Of a stretch of 64,000 nt of DNA, positions 7,929 through 17,573 are shown in pieces (positions within the stretch are counted from its first letter, which is position 1; each line of letters begins with the position of its first letter). This stretch comes from Nocardia brevicatena NBRC 12119 (GTDB lineage: Bacteria; Actinomycetota; Actinomycetes; Mycobacteriales; Mycobacteriaceae). Below the pieces are notes generated by a model. That model saw nothing but the letters and a program-made list of their open reading frames with translations. It did not search any database and was not told where the DNA came from. The translations under genes and the position numbers were made by a program. The stretch is from assembly GCF_000308495.1 (NCBI RefSeq), contig NZ_BAFU01000073.1:1-64000 (forward strand). Reading direction: 5' to 3'.

Positions 7929-9233
7929 TCATGTTCGCTCATCGGATTCCTCGTCGCCGGGTGCCGTGCCGGCCCGGCAGCGCCGGATGGCCGCGTGGAT
8001 ACGCGACGCGGTGGCGGGGGTGTGCGCGGCGGCGGCCTCCAGCACGGCCACGGCCGATGCGCGCAGGTCGGGATCGGCGAGCCCGTGGCGGGCGGCGTCG
8101 AGCCAGCGTTCGGCCGTCGGCTCGGCGGCCGACACGGCGTCCGCCACCGCGGCCGGGGTGGACATGAGCGCCTCGAACACCTGGACGACGACCGCCCAGC
8201 CGTTACCCGGCTGGGCGTCGACATACCGGACCTCCAGATGCCCCGACGCGCGGACCGGCGGGAACAAGGTGGTCAGGTGGTAGTCCAGGTCGTCAGAATC
8301 GGGGCGACGGCCGATCTCGTCGTCCAGCGCGCCGGATATCCAGTCGGCGAAGGTGGCGCCCGGCGGCGCGTTCCACTCGCACTCACCCGCTTCGCGGGCC
8401 GGAGTGGGGCGGCGCACGCACAGCAGTGGGGCGTCCAGGGCCCAACGGGCATAACCGGCCACCGGGTCGGCCCAGTCCGCCGCGGGGGGTCGGGTGCGGG
8501 CGTTGTCGAGCCGTAGCCAGGTGCGCATCCGCTGGGACGCCCAGTTCCCCACGGGCGCGCCGCGCAGGGCGGGCGAACAGGCGAAGGCGGCGAGCAGGGC
8601 GGGCCCGACGGTGTAGAGGGCGCGCCAGCGGGCGGTGAGTTCGGCCCGGTCGGCACCGGTGTCGACGCTGACCTGCGTGGCCGCGGTATTGCACATCATG
8701 AGCTTGCCGAAGGGGCCGATACCGGCGAAATAGCGTTCCATGGCCCGATAGCGCGGCAGCCGCAGCAGGCGGCGGGGGCGGCGTTCGGGGTCCGCGGCGG
8801 CGGTGATCAGGCGAATGGACCGGGCGGCCAGCAGGTCGCGAAGCCGATCGTGGTCGGCGCGCAGCCGCGCGCACAGTTCGGCGGCGGAGGGATAGGGGGC
8901 GCTGGAGAGTTCGATCTGCCCACCGGGTTCGACGGTGACCCGACTGCCTCCCGGCAGCGCCAACGCGGGAGAGTCGGGGGTGATGGACCGCGGCGCGTGC
9001 GGTCCAAGTGCGTCGGCCAGCACGGTGAGCGGCGGACGCGGGGCGGAAAGGGGCCGGGCCGGCGGCGTTGCGCCGTACGCGCTGAGCCATTCCAGTTCGG
9101 CCCCGATGAGCGTCGGGGGGCCCAGTTTGAAGCAGACGCCCCCGGTGTATGCCTCGGCCGCGGCACGTGCCGACAGGTCTCCGTTCACTCGGGTACGGTC
9201 GTCCGGTTTCGGGTGTTCGAGCGTGACCGCCAT
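7929..9233 (-). CDS. egtA: Glutamate-cysteine ligase EgtA
   Basis: A 434-residue ATP-dependent ligase of the GCS2 family that makes gamma-glutamylcysteine for EgtB. Visible family features are IGAELEWL near residue 40 (the ATP/metal-binding Glu region), PGGQIELSSAPYPS and FGKLMMCNTAATQVSVDTG with its conserved core. The ATG at 9233 is preceded by GGGAGG with a six-base spacer (9240-9245 on the + strand); the open frame runs far upstream but has no ribosome site there. It is the first gene of the egtABCD run and faces egtE across a 257-base divergent promoter region. Confidence 0.93.
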   Translation of the reverse strand: MAVTLEHPKPDDRTRVNGDLSARAAAEAYTGGVCFKLGPPTLIGAELEWLSAYGATPPARPLSAPRPPLTVLADALGPHAPRSITPDSPALALPGGSRVTVEPGGQIELSSAPYPSAAELCARLRADHDRLRDLLAARSIRLITAAADPERRPRRLLRLPRYRAMERYFAGIGPFGKLMMCNTAATQVSVDTGADRAELTARWRALYTVGPALLAAFACSPALRGAPVGNWASQRMRTWLRLDNARTRPPAADWADPVAGYARWALDAPLLCVRRPTPAREAGECEWNAPPGATFADWISGALDDEIGRRPDSDDLDYHLTTLFPPVRASGHLEVRYVDAQPGNGWAVVVQVFEALMSTPAAVADAVSAAEPTAERWLDAARHGLADPDLRASAVAVLEAAAAHTPATASRIHAAIRRCRAGTAPGDEESDERT

Positions 9234-9490
9234 GCCAACCTCCCGTGGGGTGCTCGCGTCTTCGTATCGGGGTTGTCGGGTCGCCGTGATGTGCGTACTG
9301 GTGTTCGTCTCTCGGCGGATCCGCCGGCCCGGATACGGGACCGGCAGGCCGGGTGGGCCCTCGTGTCGTTCGAGCGGTGATTCGGTTCGGTCGTTCGGTT
9401 GTCGGGGGCCGGATCGGAGACCGGCGTGCAAACCAGCGTAGCGACGGCCACCGACATCCACCGTCCCGGCAGCAAACGCCGAGGCCACAT
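9234..9490. promoter_or_regulatory. Divergent promoter region between egtA and egtE
   Basis: The 257 bases between the egtA and egtE starts must hold promoters for both directions. No strong palindrome or consensus -10/-35 pair stands out to the eye. The only firm elements are the ribosome sites next to each start codon. Confidence 0.4.
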
Positions 9491-10675
9491 ATGGTCGAAG
9501 GCATGCTTGATCAACAACGGGTACGCCGCGACACCCCGGGTATCGGCTCGGGCGCGGTCTTCCTCGACAGCGCGGGCTCGTCACTGCCACCCCGAGCGGT
9601 CACCGATACCGTGATCGCACATCTGCGCCGAGAGGCGGAGATCGGTGGTTACCGGGCCGCGAACGAACGTTTGGCCGAATTGGCCGCGGTGAAGGACGCC
9701 GTCGCCGCCCTGCTCAACACCGTGCCCGAGACCATCGCCCTCAGCGACAGCGCCACCCGCGCCTGGACCGACTTCTTCTACTCGGTTCCGCTGAAGCCGG
9801 GCGACCGTATCCTCATCTCGGGCTCCGACTACGCCAGTAACGCCATCGCGGCCCTACAACGTGCCCGGGCGAACGGTGCCGAAGTCGAGCGCATCCCCAG
9901 CGACGACACCGGCCAGATCGACCTGGACGCGCTCGCCCGGATGGTCGACGATCGCGTGGCGCTGGTATCGTTGCTGCACGTCCCCACTAACGGCGGGCTG
10001 GTGAATCCGGTTGCCGAGGCCACCCGAATCGCCCGCGACGCGGGCGCGCTGGTCCTGCTGGACGCCTGCCAGTCGGCCGGTCAACTCCCGCTCGACATCG
10101 CCGAACTCGGCGTCGACGCGCTCTCGGCCACCGGACGCAAATGGCTGCGTGGACCGCGCGGCACCGGCTTCCTGTACGTGCGCCCGGGGCTCGTCTCCGA
10201 ACTGGAGCCCGGCCGGCTGGATCTGCACAGCGCCCAGTGGACCGCCCCCGAGGACTACCGCCTGGCCGCCGACGCCACCCGTTTCGAGTTCTGGGAGCAT
10301 GATGTGGCCGCCCGCCTCGGTCTCGGCGCCGCCGTCCGATATCTGCTCGATCTCGGCCCGCACGAGGTATACGCCGCCGTCGCGGCCCGGGCCGAACACT
10401 TGCGCGCCGCCCTGGCCGACCTCCCGCGGGTACGACTGCGCGATCTGGGGGTGCACCGCAGCGGCATCGTCTCGTTTACCGTCGACGGTGTCGAACCGGT
10501 GGAGGTACGCGACCGGCTCTTCGACCGGGATATCACGGTGACCGTGAGCCACCGCGGGTCCACACTGCTCGATATGGCCGGACGCGGACTGGACGCGGTG
10601 GTTCGCGCCTCACCGCACTACTTCGTCGATTTCGAGGAACTCGACCGGTTCGTCGCCGCGGTGGCCGCGCTCTGA
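9491..10675 (+). CDS. egtE: Hercynylcysteine sulfoxide lyase EgtE
   Basis: A 394-residue fold-type I PLP enzyme of the cysteine desulfurase/class V aminotransferase group that cleaves hercynylcysteine sulfoxide to ergothioneine. The PLP lysine is in SATGRKWLRGPRGTGFLYV (about residue 217), VLLDACQSAGQLPLDI contains the conserved Asp and Gln, and HRSGIVSFTVDGVEP is the usual C-terminal domain entry. The ATG at 9491 follows GAGG by six bases; another ATG at 9503 is possible. The gene is divergent from egtABCD rather than the last gene of one operon. Confidence 0.88.
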   Translation: MVEGMLDQQRVRRDTPGIGSGAVFLDSAGSSLPPRAVTDTVIAHLRREAEIGGYRAANERLAELAAVKDAVAALLNTVPETIALSDSATRAWTDFFYSVPLKPGDRILISGSDYASNAIAALQRARANGAEVERIPSDDTGQIDLDALARMVDDRVALVSLLHVPTNGGLVNPVAEATRIARDAGALVLLDACQSAGQLPLDIAELGVDALSATGRKWLRGPRGTGFLYVRPGLVSELEPGRLDLHSAQWTAPEDYRLAADATRFEFWEHDVAARLGLGAAVRYLLDLGPHEVYAAVAARAEHLRAALADLPRVRLRDLGVHRSGIVSFTVDGVEPVEVRDRLFDRDITVTVSHRGSTLLDMAGRGLDAVVRASPHYFVDFEELDRFVAAVAAL

Positions 10676-10794
10676 CCGGCCCTATCCCGACCTGTCCAAC
10701 GGAAGAGCCGAAGGGAGTTAACAGACTTCGCGTCTGCCTGGATAGTTGAGGGAGGCCGACGAGCGGCCGATTGCTACGGCTGAGGAGCGTGACG

Positions 10795-12447
10795 TTGAGC
10801 AGATTCACCGATGAGATGTATGCGACCGCAAGGGAAACGACCCGGGGCCTGGTGACCGGTGAACCGGATGCCCCGCTCCGGCAGACCTGGGCCGAGATCC
10901 ATACCATCGCTCGTCGGATCGCGGGTGGCCTGGCCTCCGCCGGAATCGGCCACGGCGACGCGGTCGGGGTGCTGGCCGGTCTGCCGGTCGATATCGCCCC
11001 CACCTGCCAGGCGGTATGGATGCGCGGCGCGTCCATCACCATGTTGCATCAGCCGACACCGCGCACCGACCTGGCGGTCTGGGTGCGGGACACCGAAACC
11101 GTGCTGACCATGATCGACGCCGGAGCCGTGGTCCTCGGCGCCCCGTTCGAAGCCGCCGAACCCCTGCTGCGAGAACGCGGTATCACCGTGGTCCACGTCG
11201 ACCGGCTGCGTGAGGGCCCCGACACCGATCCGGTGCCCACCGCGGAAACCGATATCGCACTCCAACAGTTGACCTCCGGTTCCACCGGTTCGCCGAAGGC
11301 CGTGCAGATCACCCACGAGAACTTCTTCGTCAACTCCTACGCCATGTTCAACCGGGTCAAATTCCAGCTGGACAGCGACGTGATGGTCAGTTGGCTGCCG
11401 CTGTTCCACGATATGGGGATGATCGGATTCCTCAGCGCGCCCATGCAATTCGGCGGCGAGGTGGTGTGTGTGACGCCGATTGACTTCCTGGCCCGGCCGA
11501 TCCTGTGGGCCGAACTCATCGGCAAATACCGCGGAACGGTCACCGCGGCACCGAATTTCGCCTACGCCCTGCTGGCCCGACGACTGCGCAAGGCCGAACC
11601 GGAATCGGTGGACCTGAGCAGTGTCCGCTATATGTGGAACGGCGCCGAACCGGTCGACCCGGCCACCATGGAAGACCTCGCCGCGGCCGGAAAACCTTTC
11701 GGCCTCAACCCCTCGGCCCTCACCCCCGTATACGGAATGGCCGAGACCACCCTGGCCGTCTCCATCCCCGACCCGGGCCTCGGCCTGGTACTCGACAGCG
11801 TGGACGCCGACCTGCTGGAGGCGATCGGCAAGGCGGTTCCGGTGGACGATGCCGAGGCGGGCAGGCACACGGTGCGCCGGCTGCCCACCCTGGGATATCT
11901 CGTCGACGACCTGGAAGGCCGGATAGTCGACGCCGAACGGCAACCGCTGCCCACCCGCTCGGTCGGCGTCATCGAACTCCGCGGCAAGGCCGTCACCTCC
12001 GGTTATGTCACCGTGGACGGTTTCCGGCCCGCCCAGGACGCGGACGGCTGGCTCGACACCGGCGATATCGGCTACTTCACCGAAGAGGGCCTGATCGTGG
12101 TGTGCGGCCGTGTCAAGGACGTCATCATCATGGGCGGTCGCAATATCTTCCCCACCGATATCGAACGCGCCGCCCTGCGGGTTCGCGGGGTGCGTCCGGG
12201 CAATGCCGTGGCGGTCCGGCTGGACGCCGGCAAGAAACGGGAAAGCTTCGCGGTGGTGGTGGAGAGCAACGAGCATCAGGACCCGGGCGAGGTGAAACGC
12301 ATCGAACACGAGGTCGTGCACGAGGTCTTCGCCGAGGTCGGGGCGCGCCCTCGATCGGTCACCGTGCTCGGGCCCGGTGCCCTGCCCAAGACGTCCTCGG
12401 GCAAATTACGCCGTGCCGCGGCGGCAGTGCATCTGCCGCGTGACTGA
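10795..12447 (+). CDS. Fatty acyl-AMP/CoA ligase, FadD-like (Rv1013/pks16 type)
   Basis: A 550-residue ANL-superfamily adenylate-forming enzyme. The P-loop-like motif is [18 protein letters not shown] (about residue 160), the A5 motif is [10 protein letters not shown]7 is [12 protein letters not shown]8 is [20 protein letters not shown], and the catalytic Lys is in KTSSGKLRR near the C-terminus. It activates a fatty or polyketide acyl chain; the acceptor is unknown. The N-terminus and local gene order match the M. tuberculosis Rv1013 protein (historically pks16), which also lies near pth, rplY, prs and glmU. The TTG at 10795 was chosen for the GAGGAG at 10782-10787 (seven-base spacing); the GTG at 10789 is too close. 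Confidence 0.85.
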   Translation: MSRFTDEMYATARETTRGLVTGEPDAPLRQTWAEIHTIARRIAGGLASAGIGHGDAVGVLAGLPVDIAPTCQAVWMRGASITMLHQPTPRTDLAVWVRDTETVLTMIDAGAVVLGAPFEAAEPLLRERGITVVHVDRLREGPDTDPVPTAETDIALQQLTSGSTGSPKAVQITHENFFVNSYAMFNRVKFQLDSDVMVSWLPLFHDMGMIGFLSAPMQFGGEVVCVTPIDFLARPILWAELIGKYRGTVTAAPNFAYALLARRLRKAEPESVDLSSVRYMWNGAEPVDPATMEDLAAAGKPFGLNPSALTPVYGMAETTLAVSIPDPGLGLVLDSVDADLLEAIGKAVPVDDAEAGRHTVRRLPTLGYLVDDLEGRIVDAERQPLPTRSVGVIELRGKAVTSGYVTVDGFRPAQDADGWLDTGDIGYFTEEGLIVVCGRVKDVIIMGGRNIFPTDIERAALRVRGVRPGNAVAVRLDAGKKRESFAVVVESNEHQDPGEVKRIEHEVVHEVFAEVGARPRSVTVLGPGALPKTSSGKLRRAAAAVHLPRD

Positions 12448-12482
12448 CCACCACCGCGGACGGCGATGCCGAGCACTCCTAC

Positions 12483-12509
12483 AGCGGTCGGCGGCGGGCG
12501 CCGACCGCT
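12483..12509. terminator. Bidirectional hairpin terminator
   Basis: AGCGGTCGGCG (12483-12493) pairs perfectly with CGCCGACCGCT (12499-12509) over a five-base loop. It lies between the convergent FadD-like gene (+) and the DUF4190 gene (-), 36 bases after one stop and 25 after the other. Confidence 0.8.
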
Positions 12510-12533
12510 TCCCGGGGGAATACCTCCTACGGC

Positions 12534-13643
12534 TCAGCTGGTGGGGACCACATCGGCGTTGTACACGAGAATGCCGAGGACCAGTCCGGTCACCAGGCCG
12601 ACCCCGGCGGCGATCGCGGCCCATTTGCCCAACGACTCGCCTTTGCTGTGTCCGACCAGGCCCAGGACTATCCCTGCGGGCCCGAACAGGATGGGGCAGA
12701 ACAGTAGGCTGATGACGGCACAGACGAAGGCGATGATGGAGAAGACCTGCGCCCCCGAACGCCGCTGTTCGGTTCCGCCGTAGGGTTCGTACGACTGCTG
12801 TGGATAGGACGGGAAACCTCCGCCCGGGCCGGGCTCAAAAGCATCGTAACCCGGTTCACCGCCCTGCCAGGGTTGCTGCCCCTGCCATTCCGGCCGACCA
12901 CCGGCTGCCCCGGGCGGGGGTGGATAACCGTGAGCCCCGCCGGGCGGACGGGTACCCGGCTGTCCGGGGCCCCACCGAGGCTCACCCGGCGCCGGACCGC
13001 GCGTCGGTGGTCCGGACCCCGGCCACCCGGGCTCGCGGGCGCCGGGGTCCGGCGGCTTCGGCGCTTCCGCCGAGAAGTGGTGCGGGCTCGCCCCCGCCGC
13101 CGGGCCGACCGGTCCCCCGAGTTGCGGTGGGGGCTGTGAGGGACGGCTCCCTTCTCGACCGGGCTCCTCTGAGGAAGGTCCGGCCGACCATGCCTGGGTC
13201 GGCACATCCTCGGGTGCCCGCTCGGACCACGCCTGCGGCGGCACGTCCTCCGGCGACTGCGCCGACGGCTCCCGGGGCGGCGTGCCCTCGGAGAACTGTG
13301 GGGACCACGCCTGCGTCGGCACATCGTCCGGCGACTGCGCGGACCAGGCCTCGGTCGGCACATCTTCGGGTGCCTGCTCGGGCCGCGTTCGCGCCGGAGC
13401 GTCCTCGGGAGAACGCGCGGACCATGCGTGCGGCGGTGCGTCCTCCGGGGGGCGGGTAGGCCACGCTTCGGTCGGAGCATCGGCGCCCGACTCGTTCGAC
13501 GCGTCGGGCCGTCCACCTCCCGAATCGGGTCGGCGTTCGGAGGCTCCGAAGCGTTCCGGAGGAGTCTCCGACTCCTCCGACCGGTCGCCCTCGGGCGACC
13601 CCGGTGTCCGGTCGGTGGGATGCGGGTCCTCTGGCGTGCTCAT
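12534..13643 (-). CDS. Proline-rich repeat protein with C-terminal DUF4190 membrane domain
   Basis: A 369-residue protein. Residues 1-58 are polar and low complexity; about 59-149 hold seven clear copies of a 13-residue unit around AWSAQSPEDVPTQ, with a weaker eighth; about 160-285 are Pro/Gly-rich. The C-terminal 80 residues contain two hydrophobic segments (AQVFSIIAFVCAVISLLFCP and the IAAGVGLVTGLVLGIL stretch) separated by GPAGIVLGLVGHSKGESLGK, the DUF4190 signature. It is likely a membrane protein with a long extended cytoplasmic tail. The function is unknown. The ATG at 13643 follows GGAGAG. It is alone between two terminator hairpins. Confidence 0.8.
   Translation of the reverse strand: MSTPEDPHPTDRTPGSPEGDRSEESETPPERFGASERRPDSGGGRPDASNESGADAPTEAWPTRPPEDAPPHAWSARSPEDAPARTRPEQAPEDVPTEAWSAQSPDDVPTQAWSPQFSEGTPPREPSAQSPEDVPPQAWSERAPEDVPTQAWSAGPSSEEPGREGSRPSQPPPQLGGPVGPAAGASPHHFSAEAPKPPDPGAREPGWPGSGPPTRGPAPGEPRWGPGQPGTRPPGGAHGYPPPPGAAGGRPEWQGQQPWQGGEPGYDAFEPGPGGGFPSYPQQSYEPYGGTEQRRSGAQVFSIIAFVCAVISLLFCPILFGPAGIVLGLVGHSKGESLGKWAAIAAGVGLVTGLVLGILVYNADVVPTS
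13197..13469 (-). repeat. 39-bp tandem repeat encoding a 13-residue unit
   Basis: Seven in-frame units of exactly 13 residues: EAWPTRPPEDAPP, HAWSARSPEDAPA, RTRPEQAPEDVPT, EAWSAQSPDDVPT, QAWSPQFSEGTPP, REPSAQSPEDVPP and QAWSERAPEDVPT. A degenerate eighth unit starts QAWSAGP. Consensus xAWSxxSPEDVPx. All lie inside the DUF4190 protein gene. Confidence 0.9.
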
Positions 13644-13773
13644 AACGCTCTCCTCGTTCGTCCGTCACGACATATCGGTGGAGCGAGCAGCGGGGCTGCG
13701 GTGAACCGATTCGGCAATGCGTACCTGCCAGTATGCTCCGCGTCGGCAGCGGTGCGTGGGACCCGGAGACGGC

Positions 13774-13804
13774 GAACGGCCCGGATCGGTGATCCGGGCC
13801 GTTC
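13774..13804 (-). terminator. Terminator of the glmU-prs operon
   Basis: GAACGGCCCGGATC (13774-13787) pairs perfectly with GATCCGGGCCGTTC (13791-13804) across a three-base loop, a 14-bp stem 39 bases after the prs stop. It could also insulate the DUF4190 gene that starts at 13643. Confidence 0.85.
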
Positions 13805-13843
13805 GGGAGAACCGTCGGCGAACCCGCCGACGGCGTGAGCCGG

Positions 13844-14824
13844 TCAGGCGTGGCCGTTGAACAGCCCGGTCACCGAACCGTTCTCGAACACCTCGCGGAT
13901 GGTGCGGGCCAGCAGCGGGGCGATGGACAGCACCGTAAGCTGCGGGAACTTCTTGTCCTCGGTGATCGGCAGCGTATTGGTCACCACGACCTCCTTCGCG
14001 CCGCAGGAGGCCAGCCGCTCGGCGGCGGGCGAACTCAGCACACCGTGGGTCGCGGCGATCACCACATCCCCGGCGCCCGCCTCCTTCAGCACCTTCACCG
14101 CGCCCGCGATGGTGCCACCGGTGTCGATCATATCGTCGATCAGGATGCAGGTCCGGCCCTCGACCTCACCGACCACGCGGTTGGACTTCACCTGGTTGGG
14201 GACCAGCGGGTCGCGGGTCTTGTGGATGAACGCCAGCGGGGCGCCGTCCAGGGAGTCCGCCCACTTCTCCGCCACCCGGACACGACCCGAATCGGGTGAG
14301 ACCACCGTGATGTCCCGGAGGCTGTAGTTGGCCCGGATGTGCTCGGCCAACTGCAGCTGGGCGTGCATATGGTCGACCGGACCGTCGAAGAAGCCCTGGA
14401 TCTGGTCGGTGTGCAGATCGACGGTGATGATGCGGTCCGCGCCCGCGGTCTTGAGCAGATCGGCGACCAGACGGGCGGAGATGGGTTCGCGGCCGCGGTG
14501 CTTCTTGTCCTGGCGAGCGTAGGGGTAGAACGGCAGGATCGCGGTGATGCGCTTGGCCGAACCGCGCTTGAGCGCATCGAGCATGATGAGCTGTTCCATC
14601 AGCCACTGGTTCAGCGGCGCCGGATAGCTCTGCAGCACGAAGGCATCGGAACCTCGAACCGACTCCTCGAAGCGGACGAAGATCTCCCCATTGGCGAAAT
14701 CACGCGCCGTCTGCGGTGTGACGTGGACGTCCAGTTCCTTGGCAACCTGCTCGGCCAGTTCTGGATGCGAACGCCCGGCAAAGAGCATCAGGTTCTTCTG
14801 GTTATCGATCCATGACGCGGTCAC
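13844..14824 (-). CDS. prs: Ribose-phosphate pyrophosphokinase (PRPP synthetase)
   Basis: A 326-residue class I PRPP synthetase that makes PRPP from ribose 5-phosphate and ATP for purine, pyrimidine, His, Trp and arabinogalactan synthesis. FANGEIFVRFEESVRGSDAF is the flexible-loop region, PYARQDKKHRGREPISARLV binds ATP, DLHTDQIQGFF is the PRPP-synthetase signature, and CILIDDMIDTGGTI is the PRPP-binding loop. The start is a GTG that shares one base with the TAG of glmU (TAGTG), so the pair is coupled. It is the last gene of glmU-prs and is followed by a 14-bp hairpin. Confidence 0.97.
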   Translation of the reverse strand: MTASWIDNQKNLMLFAGRSHPELAEQVAKELDVHVTPQTARDFANGEIFVRFEESVRGSDAFVLQSYPAPLNQWLMEQLIMLDALKRGSAKRITAILPFYPYARQDKKHRGREPISARLVADLLKTAGADRIITVDLHTDQIQGFFDGPVDHMHAQLQLAEHIRANYSLRDITVVSPDSGRVRVAEKWADSLDGAPLAFIHKTRDPLVPNQVKSNRVVGEVEGRTCILIDDMIDTGGTIAGAVKVLKEAGAGDVVIAATHGVLSSPAAERLASCGAKEVVVTNTLPITEDKKFPQLTVLSIAPLLARTIREVFENGSVTGLFNGHA

Positions 14825-16311
14825 TACTGCTTGCCATCCTTTAGCTCTATTGCCTGATCCGACGTCTCGTCCGCGGCGATGGCCTCCGCCGCCGCACGCG
14901 CTGCAGCGGTTCCCGGCCGGTAGCGCTGCACCCAGTTTTCGATATTGCGCTGCGCTCCACCGGAGACCGCGAGGGCGCCCGGCGGAACGTTTCTGCGCAG
15001 TACAGTACCCGCTCCCGTATACGCGCCGTCACCCACGGTTACCGGCGCGACAAACATGGTGTCACTCCCCGTTCGCACGTGGGAGCCGATCACGGTGCGG
15101 TGTTTGGCGACCCCGTCGTAGTTGACGAAGACGCTGGATGCGCCGATATTGCTGTACTCGCCGATGGTGGCATCGCCGACGTAGGTCAGATGCGGCACCT
15201 TCGTGTGAGCACCGATCTCGGCGTTCTTGGCCTCGACGAACGCCCCGATTTTACCCGATTCGCCCAGGACGGTGCCCGGCCGCAGATAGCTGAACGGCCC
15301 GACCGTGGCCCCGGCGGCGATACGGGCACCCTCGCCGTGCGTGCGGACCACCTTCGCACCCTCGCCCACCACCACATCGATGAGGGTGGAGTCGGGACCC
15401 ACCTCGGCGTCCTCGCCGACCACGGTGGTACCCAACAACTGCACACCCGGCCGCAGCACGGCATCACGGCCGATCTGCACACCGGCGTCCACCCAGGTGG
15501 TGGCCGGATCGATGACGGTGACCCCGGCCCGCATATGCCGTTCCAGGATGTAGCGGTTGAGGGTGCGCGCCGCCTCGGCCAACTGCACCCGGTCGTTGAC
15601 GCCGGTGACCTTGGCCCAGTCCACCAGCCGAGCGCCCTGTACCGGATGCCCCGCCTCGCGGGCCAGCCGCAGCACATCCGTCAGATACAGCTCGTGTTGG
15701 GCGTTCGCCGTGGACAGGCGGCCCAGCATGGTGCGCAGCACAGAGGCGTCGAAGGCGTACACACCGGAGTTGACCTCGGCGATCTGCGCCTGCTCCGGGG
15801 TGGCATCGGCATGTTCGACGATCTCGGTGACCTGGCCGTCGGCATCACGCACGATCCGACCGTAACCGTTCGCGTCCGGCGGAACGAAGGTCAACACGGT
15901 CACGGCGGGTCGATCGGAATAACTTCGATGCTCGTCCAACAGCGCCGACAGGGTGTGCCCGTCCAACAGCGGAACATCGGCGGAGGTCACCAGCACATCA
16001 CCGGTGAAATCATCCGGCAACGCCGTCAGACCGCACTGCACCGCGTGCCCGGTGCCCAGCTGCTTCTCCTGCACCGCGGGAACGATCTCGCGGCTCATCT
16101 CGCTCGCGACCGCGGACACCGCGGCGCCCACCTGCTCCCGATCGTGGCCCACCACGGTCACCAGGTAGGCGGGATCGATATCGTTCGCGGCATACAGCGC
16201 GTGTGCCAGCATGCTGCGTCCGGCCAACGAATGCAGAACCTTGGGGGTCTTCGACCGCATTCGCGTCCCGGCGCCCGCTGCGAGCACGACGACGGCGGTC
16301 TGCTGTGGCAT
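14824..16311 (-). CDS. glmU: Bifunctional GlmU: N-acetylglucosamine-1-P uridylyltransferase / glucosamine-1-P acetyltransferase
   Basis: A 495-residue cytoplasmic enzyme giving UDP-GlcNAc for peptidoglycan. The N-terminal nucleotidyltransferase domain has [15 protein letters not shown] (about residues 11-25) and the C-terminal domain is a left-handed beta-helix with repeated hexapeptides from about residue 255, followed by the acetyl-CoA-binding segment with [15 protein letters not shown]. The ATG at 16311 has AGGGAG close upstream and gives the usual family length; another in-frame ATG at 16332 adds seven residues without a ribosome site. tRNA-Gln lies 40 bases upstream on the same strand. 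Confidence 0.96.
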   Translation of the reverse strand: MPQQTAVVVLAAGAGTRMRSKTPKVLHSLAGRSMLAHALYAANDIDPAYLVTVVGHDREQVGAAVSAVASEMSREIVPAVQEKQLGTGHAVQCGLTALPDDFTGDVLVTSADVPLLDGHTLSALLDEHRSYSDRPAVTVLTFVPPDANGYGRIVRDADGQVTEIVEHADATPEQAQIAEVNSGVYAFDASVLRTMLGRLSTANAQHELYLTDVLRLAREAGHPVQGARLVDWAKVTGVNDRVQLAEAARTLNRYILERHMRAGVTVIDPATTWVDAGVQIGRDAVLRPGVQLLGTTVVGEDAEVGPDSTLIDVVVGEGAKVVRTHGEGARIAAGATVGPFSYLRPGTVLGESGKIGAFVEAKNAEIGAHTKVPHLTYVGDATIGEYSNIGASSVFVNYDGVAKHRTVIGSHVRTGSDTMFVAPVTVGDGAYTGAGTVLRRNVPPGALAVSGGAQRNIENWVQRYRPGTAAARAAAEAIAADETSDQAIELKDGKQ

Positions 16312-16351
16312 GGATCTCCCTTGGGCCGACATTGGTCACGATGCTCACGAG

Positions 16352-16422
16352 CTCCGCCGCCAGGACTCGAACCTGAACTATCTGAACCAAAATCAGAGGT
16401 GCTGCCATTACACTACGGCGGA
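16352..16422 (-). tRNA. tRNA-Gln (anticodon TTG)
   Basis: On the minus strand the 71 bases fold as a full cloverleaf. The acceptor TCCGCCG pairs with CGGCGGA, the D arm is GTAGTGTAATGGCAGCAC, the anticodon stem-loop TCTGA-TTTTGGT-TCAGA gives anticodon TTG, and the T arm is CAGG-TTCGAGT-CCTG. The discriminator is G and CCA is not encoded. It lies just upstream of glmU on the same strand. Confidence 0.95.
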
Positions 16423-16636
16423 TTGTCACACCGGCGGGTTACGCAAACCCACCACTGCGCCCCGGCACGGCAAAGATACTCGCATGCCGACCCGCTGTCC
16501 GTCGAACCGCCCACGGTAACGGCGCGCCCGCTTACCCCCGGCGGCGGGCCGTCTGGAACAGTTGACGCTTGACAGTCGTGGTCGCACGCGGCGGCGGGAC
16601 AGCGCAGGCGACCCCGGAGCCAGGGAGGCGGGAGCG

Positions 16637-17356
16637 GTGTCAGCGGATGAAGCCAGATCGGCCGACGAATCGGAAACGGCAGACGAGACGCGGTCGGCAA
16701 CCGAACACAGGAGCGGCGGGGAAACCGGGCGGGCGCACCGACCGCGGATGACCGGCACCCAGCGCCGCCAGCAGCTGATCGAGATCGGCCGGGCACTGTT
16801 CGCCGAACGCGGCTACGACGCCACCTCCATCGAGGAGATCTCCCAACGCGCCCAGGTGTCCAAACCGGTCGTGTACGAACACTTCGGCGGCAAGGAGGGG
16901 CTCTACGCCGTCGTCGTGGACCGGGAGATGTCGATGCTGCTCGACATGATCACCTCCTCGCTCACCCGAAACCGCTCCCGAGTGCGGCTCGAACAGGTGG
17001 CGCTGGCACTGCTCACCTATATCGAGCAGCGCACCGACGGTTTCCGGATCCTGGTCCGCGACCAGCCGGCGTCCTCCAGTGACGGCCGCTACTCCAGCCT
17101 GCTCAACGAGGCCGTCAACCAGGTCGCGCATATCCTCGCCGGCGATTTCGGCCGCCGCGGCTTCGACACCAGCCTGGCCACGCTGTATGCGCAGGCCCTG
17201 GTGGGCATGGTGTCCACCACAGCGACCTGGTGGCTGGACGTGCGCTCCCCGTCGAAAGAAGTCGTCGCCGCGCATCTGGTCAACCTCTGTTGGAACGGGC
17301 TCAGCCACCTCGAGGCCGATCCGCAACTCAGCTCGGAGTGGCCGGCCGGTGCCTGA
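16637..17356 (+). CDS. TetR-family transcriptional regulator (Rv1019-like)
   Basis: A 239-residue regulator with a charged tail of about 40 residues, then the TetR helix-turn-helix: TQRRQQLIEIGRALFAERGY, EEISQRAQVSKPVVYEHFGG. The C-terminal ligand domain is all-helical with no recognisable effector motif. The GTG at 16637 was chosen for GGAGG with eight-base spacing (16624-16628); the frame is open to a TTG at 16562. It is divergent from glmU/tRNA-Gln and in the position of M. tuberculosis Rv1019 upstream of mfd; in that genome I recall no second regulator between them. Confidence 0.85.
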   Translation: MSADEARSADESETADETRSATEHRSGGETGRAHRPRMTGTQRRQQLIEIGRALFAERGYDATSIEEISQRAQVSKPVVYEHFGGKEGLYAVVVDREMSMLLDMITSSLTRNRSRVRLEQVALALLTYIEQRTDGFRILVRDQPASSSDGRYSSLLNEAVNQVAHILAGDFGRRGFDTSLATLYAQALVGMVSTTATWWLDVRSPSKEVVAAHLVNLCWNGLSHLEADPQLSSEWPAGA

Positions 17357-17507
17357 TGAGGTATCGAGCGGATGCGCAACCGTGCGAACAGGCGGGAAGC
17401 GTAGCGCGTGACCTGCCCGTGGCGTCCGTCCCGGCACTCGAATCAACAGGCCGGACGCACGCTGGTGGTACGGTTCACCCATCCTTTGGGTGCTGTTCGA
17501 GCGGTAA

Positions 17508-17538
17508 GTCGGTCTACTTCGAGATGTCGGTCTACTTC
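17508..17538. promoter_or_regulatory. Direct repeat upstream of the ScbR-like regulator, candidate operator
   Basis: GTCGGTCTACTTC occurs at 17508-17520 and again at 17526-17538, an 18-bp period, 36-66 bases before the start of the ScbR-like gene. The half-site AAGTAGACCGAC resembles half-sites of TetR-type operators. Autoregulation by the downstream gene is an inference. Confidence 0.55.
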
Positions 17539-17573
17539 AGGATGGCTGGTTATTGGGATGACAGGCGGATCTG

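Noticed and set aside
10721-10736. Small hairpin CAGAC-TTCGC-GTCTG after egtE
   Set aside because: Only a five-bp stem; too weak to call a terminator.
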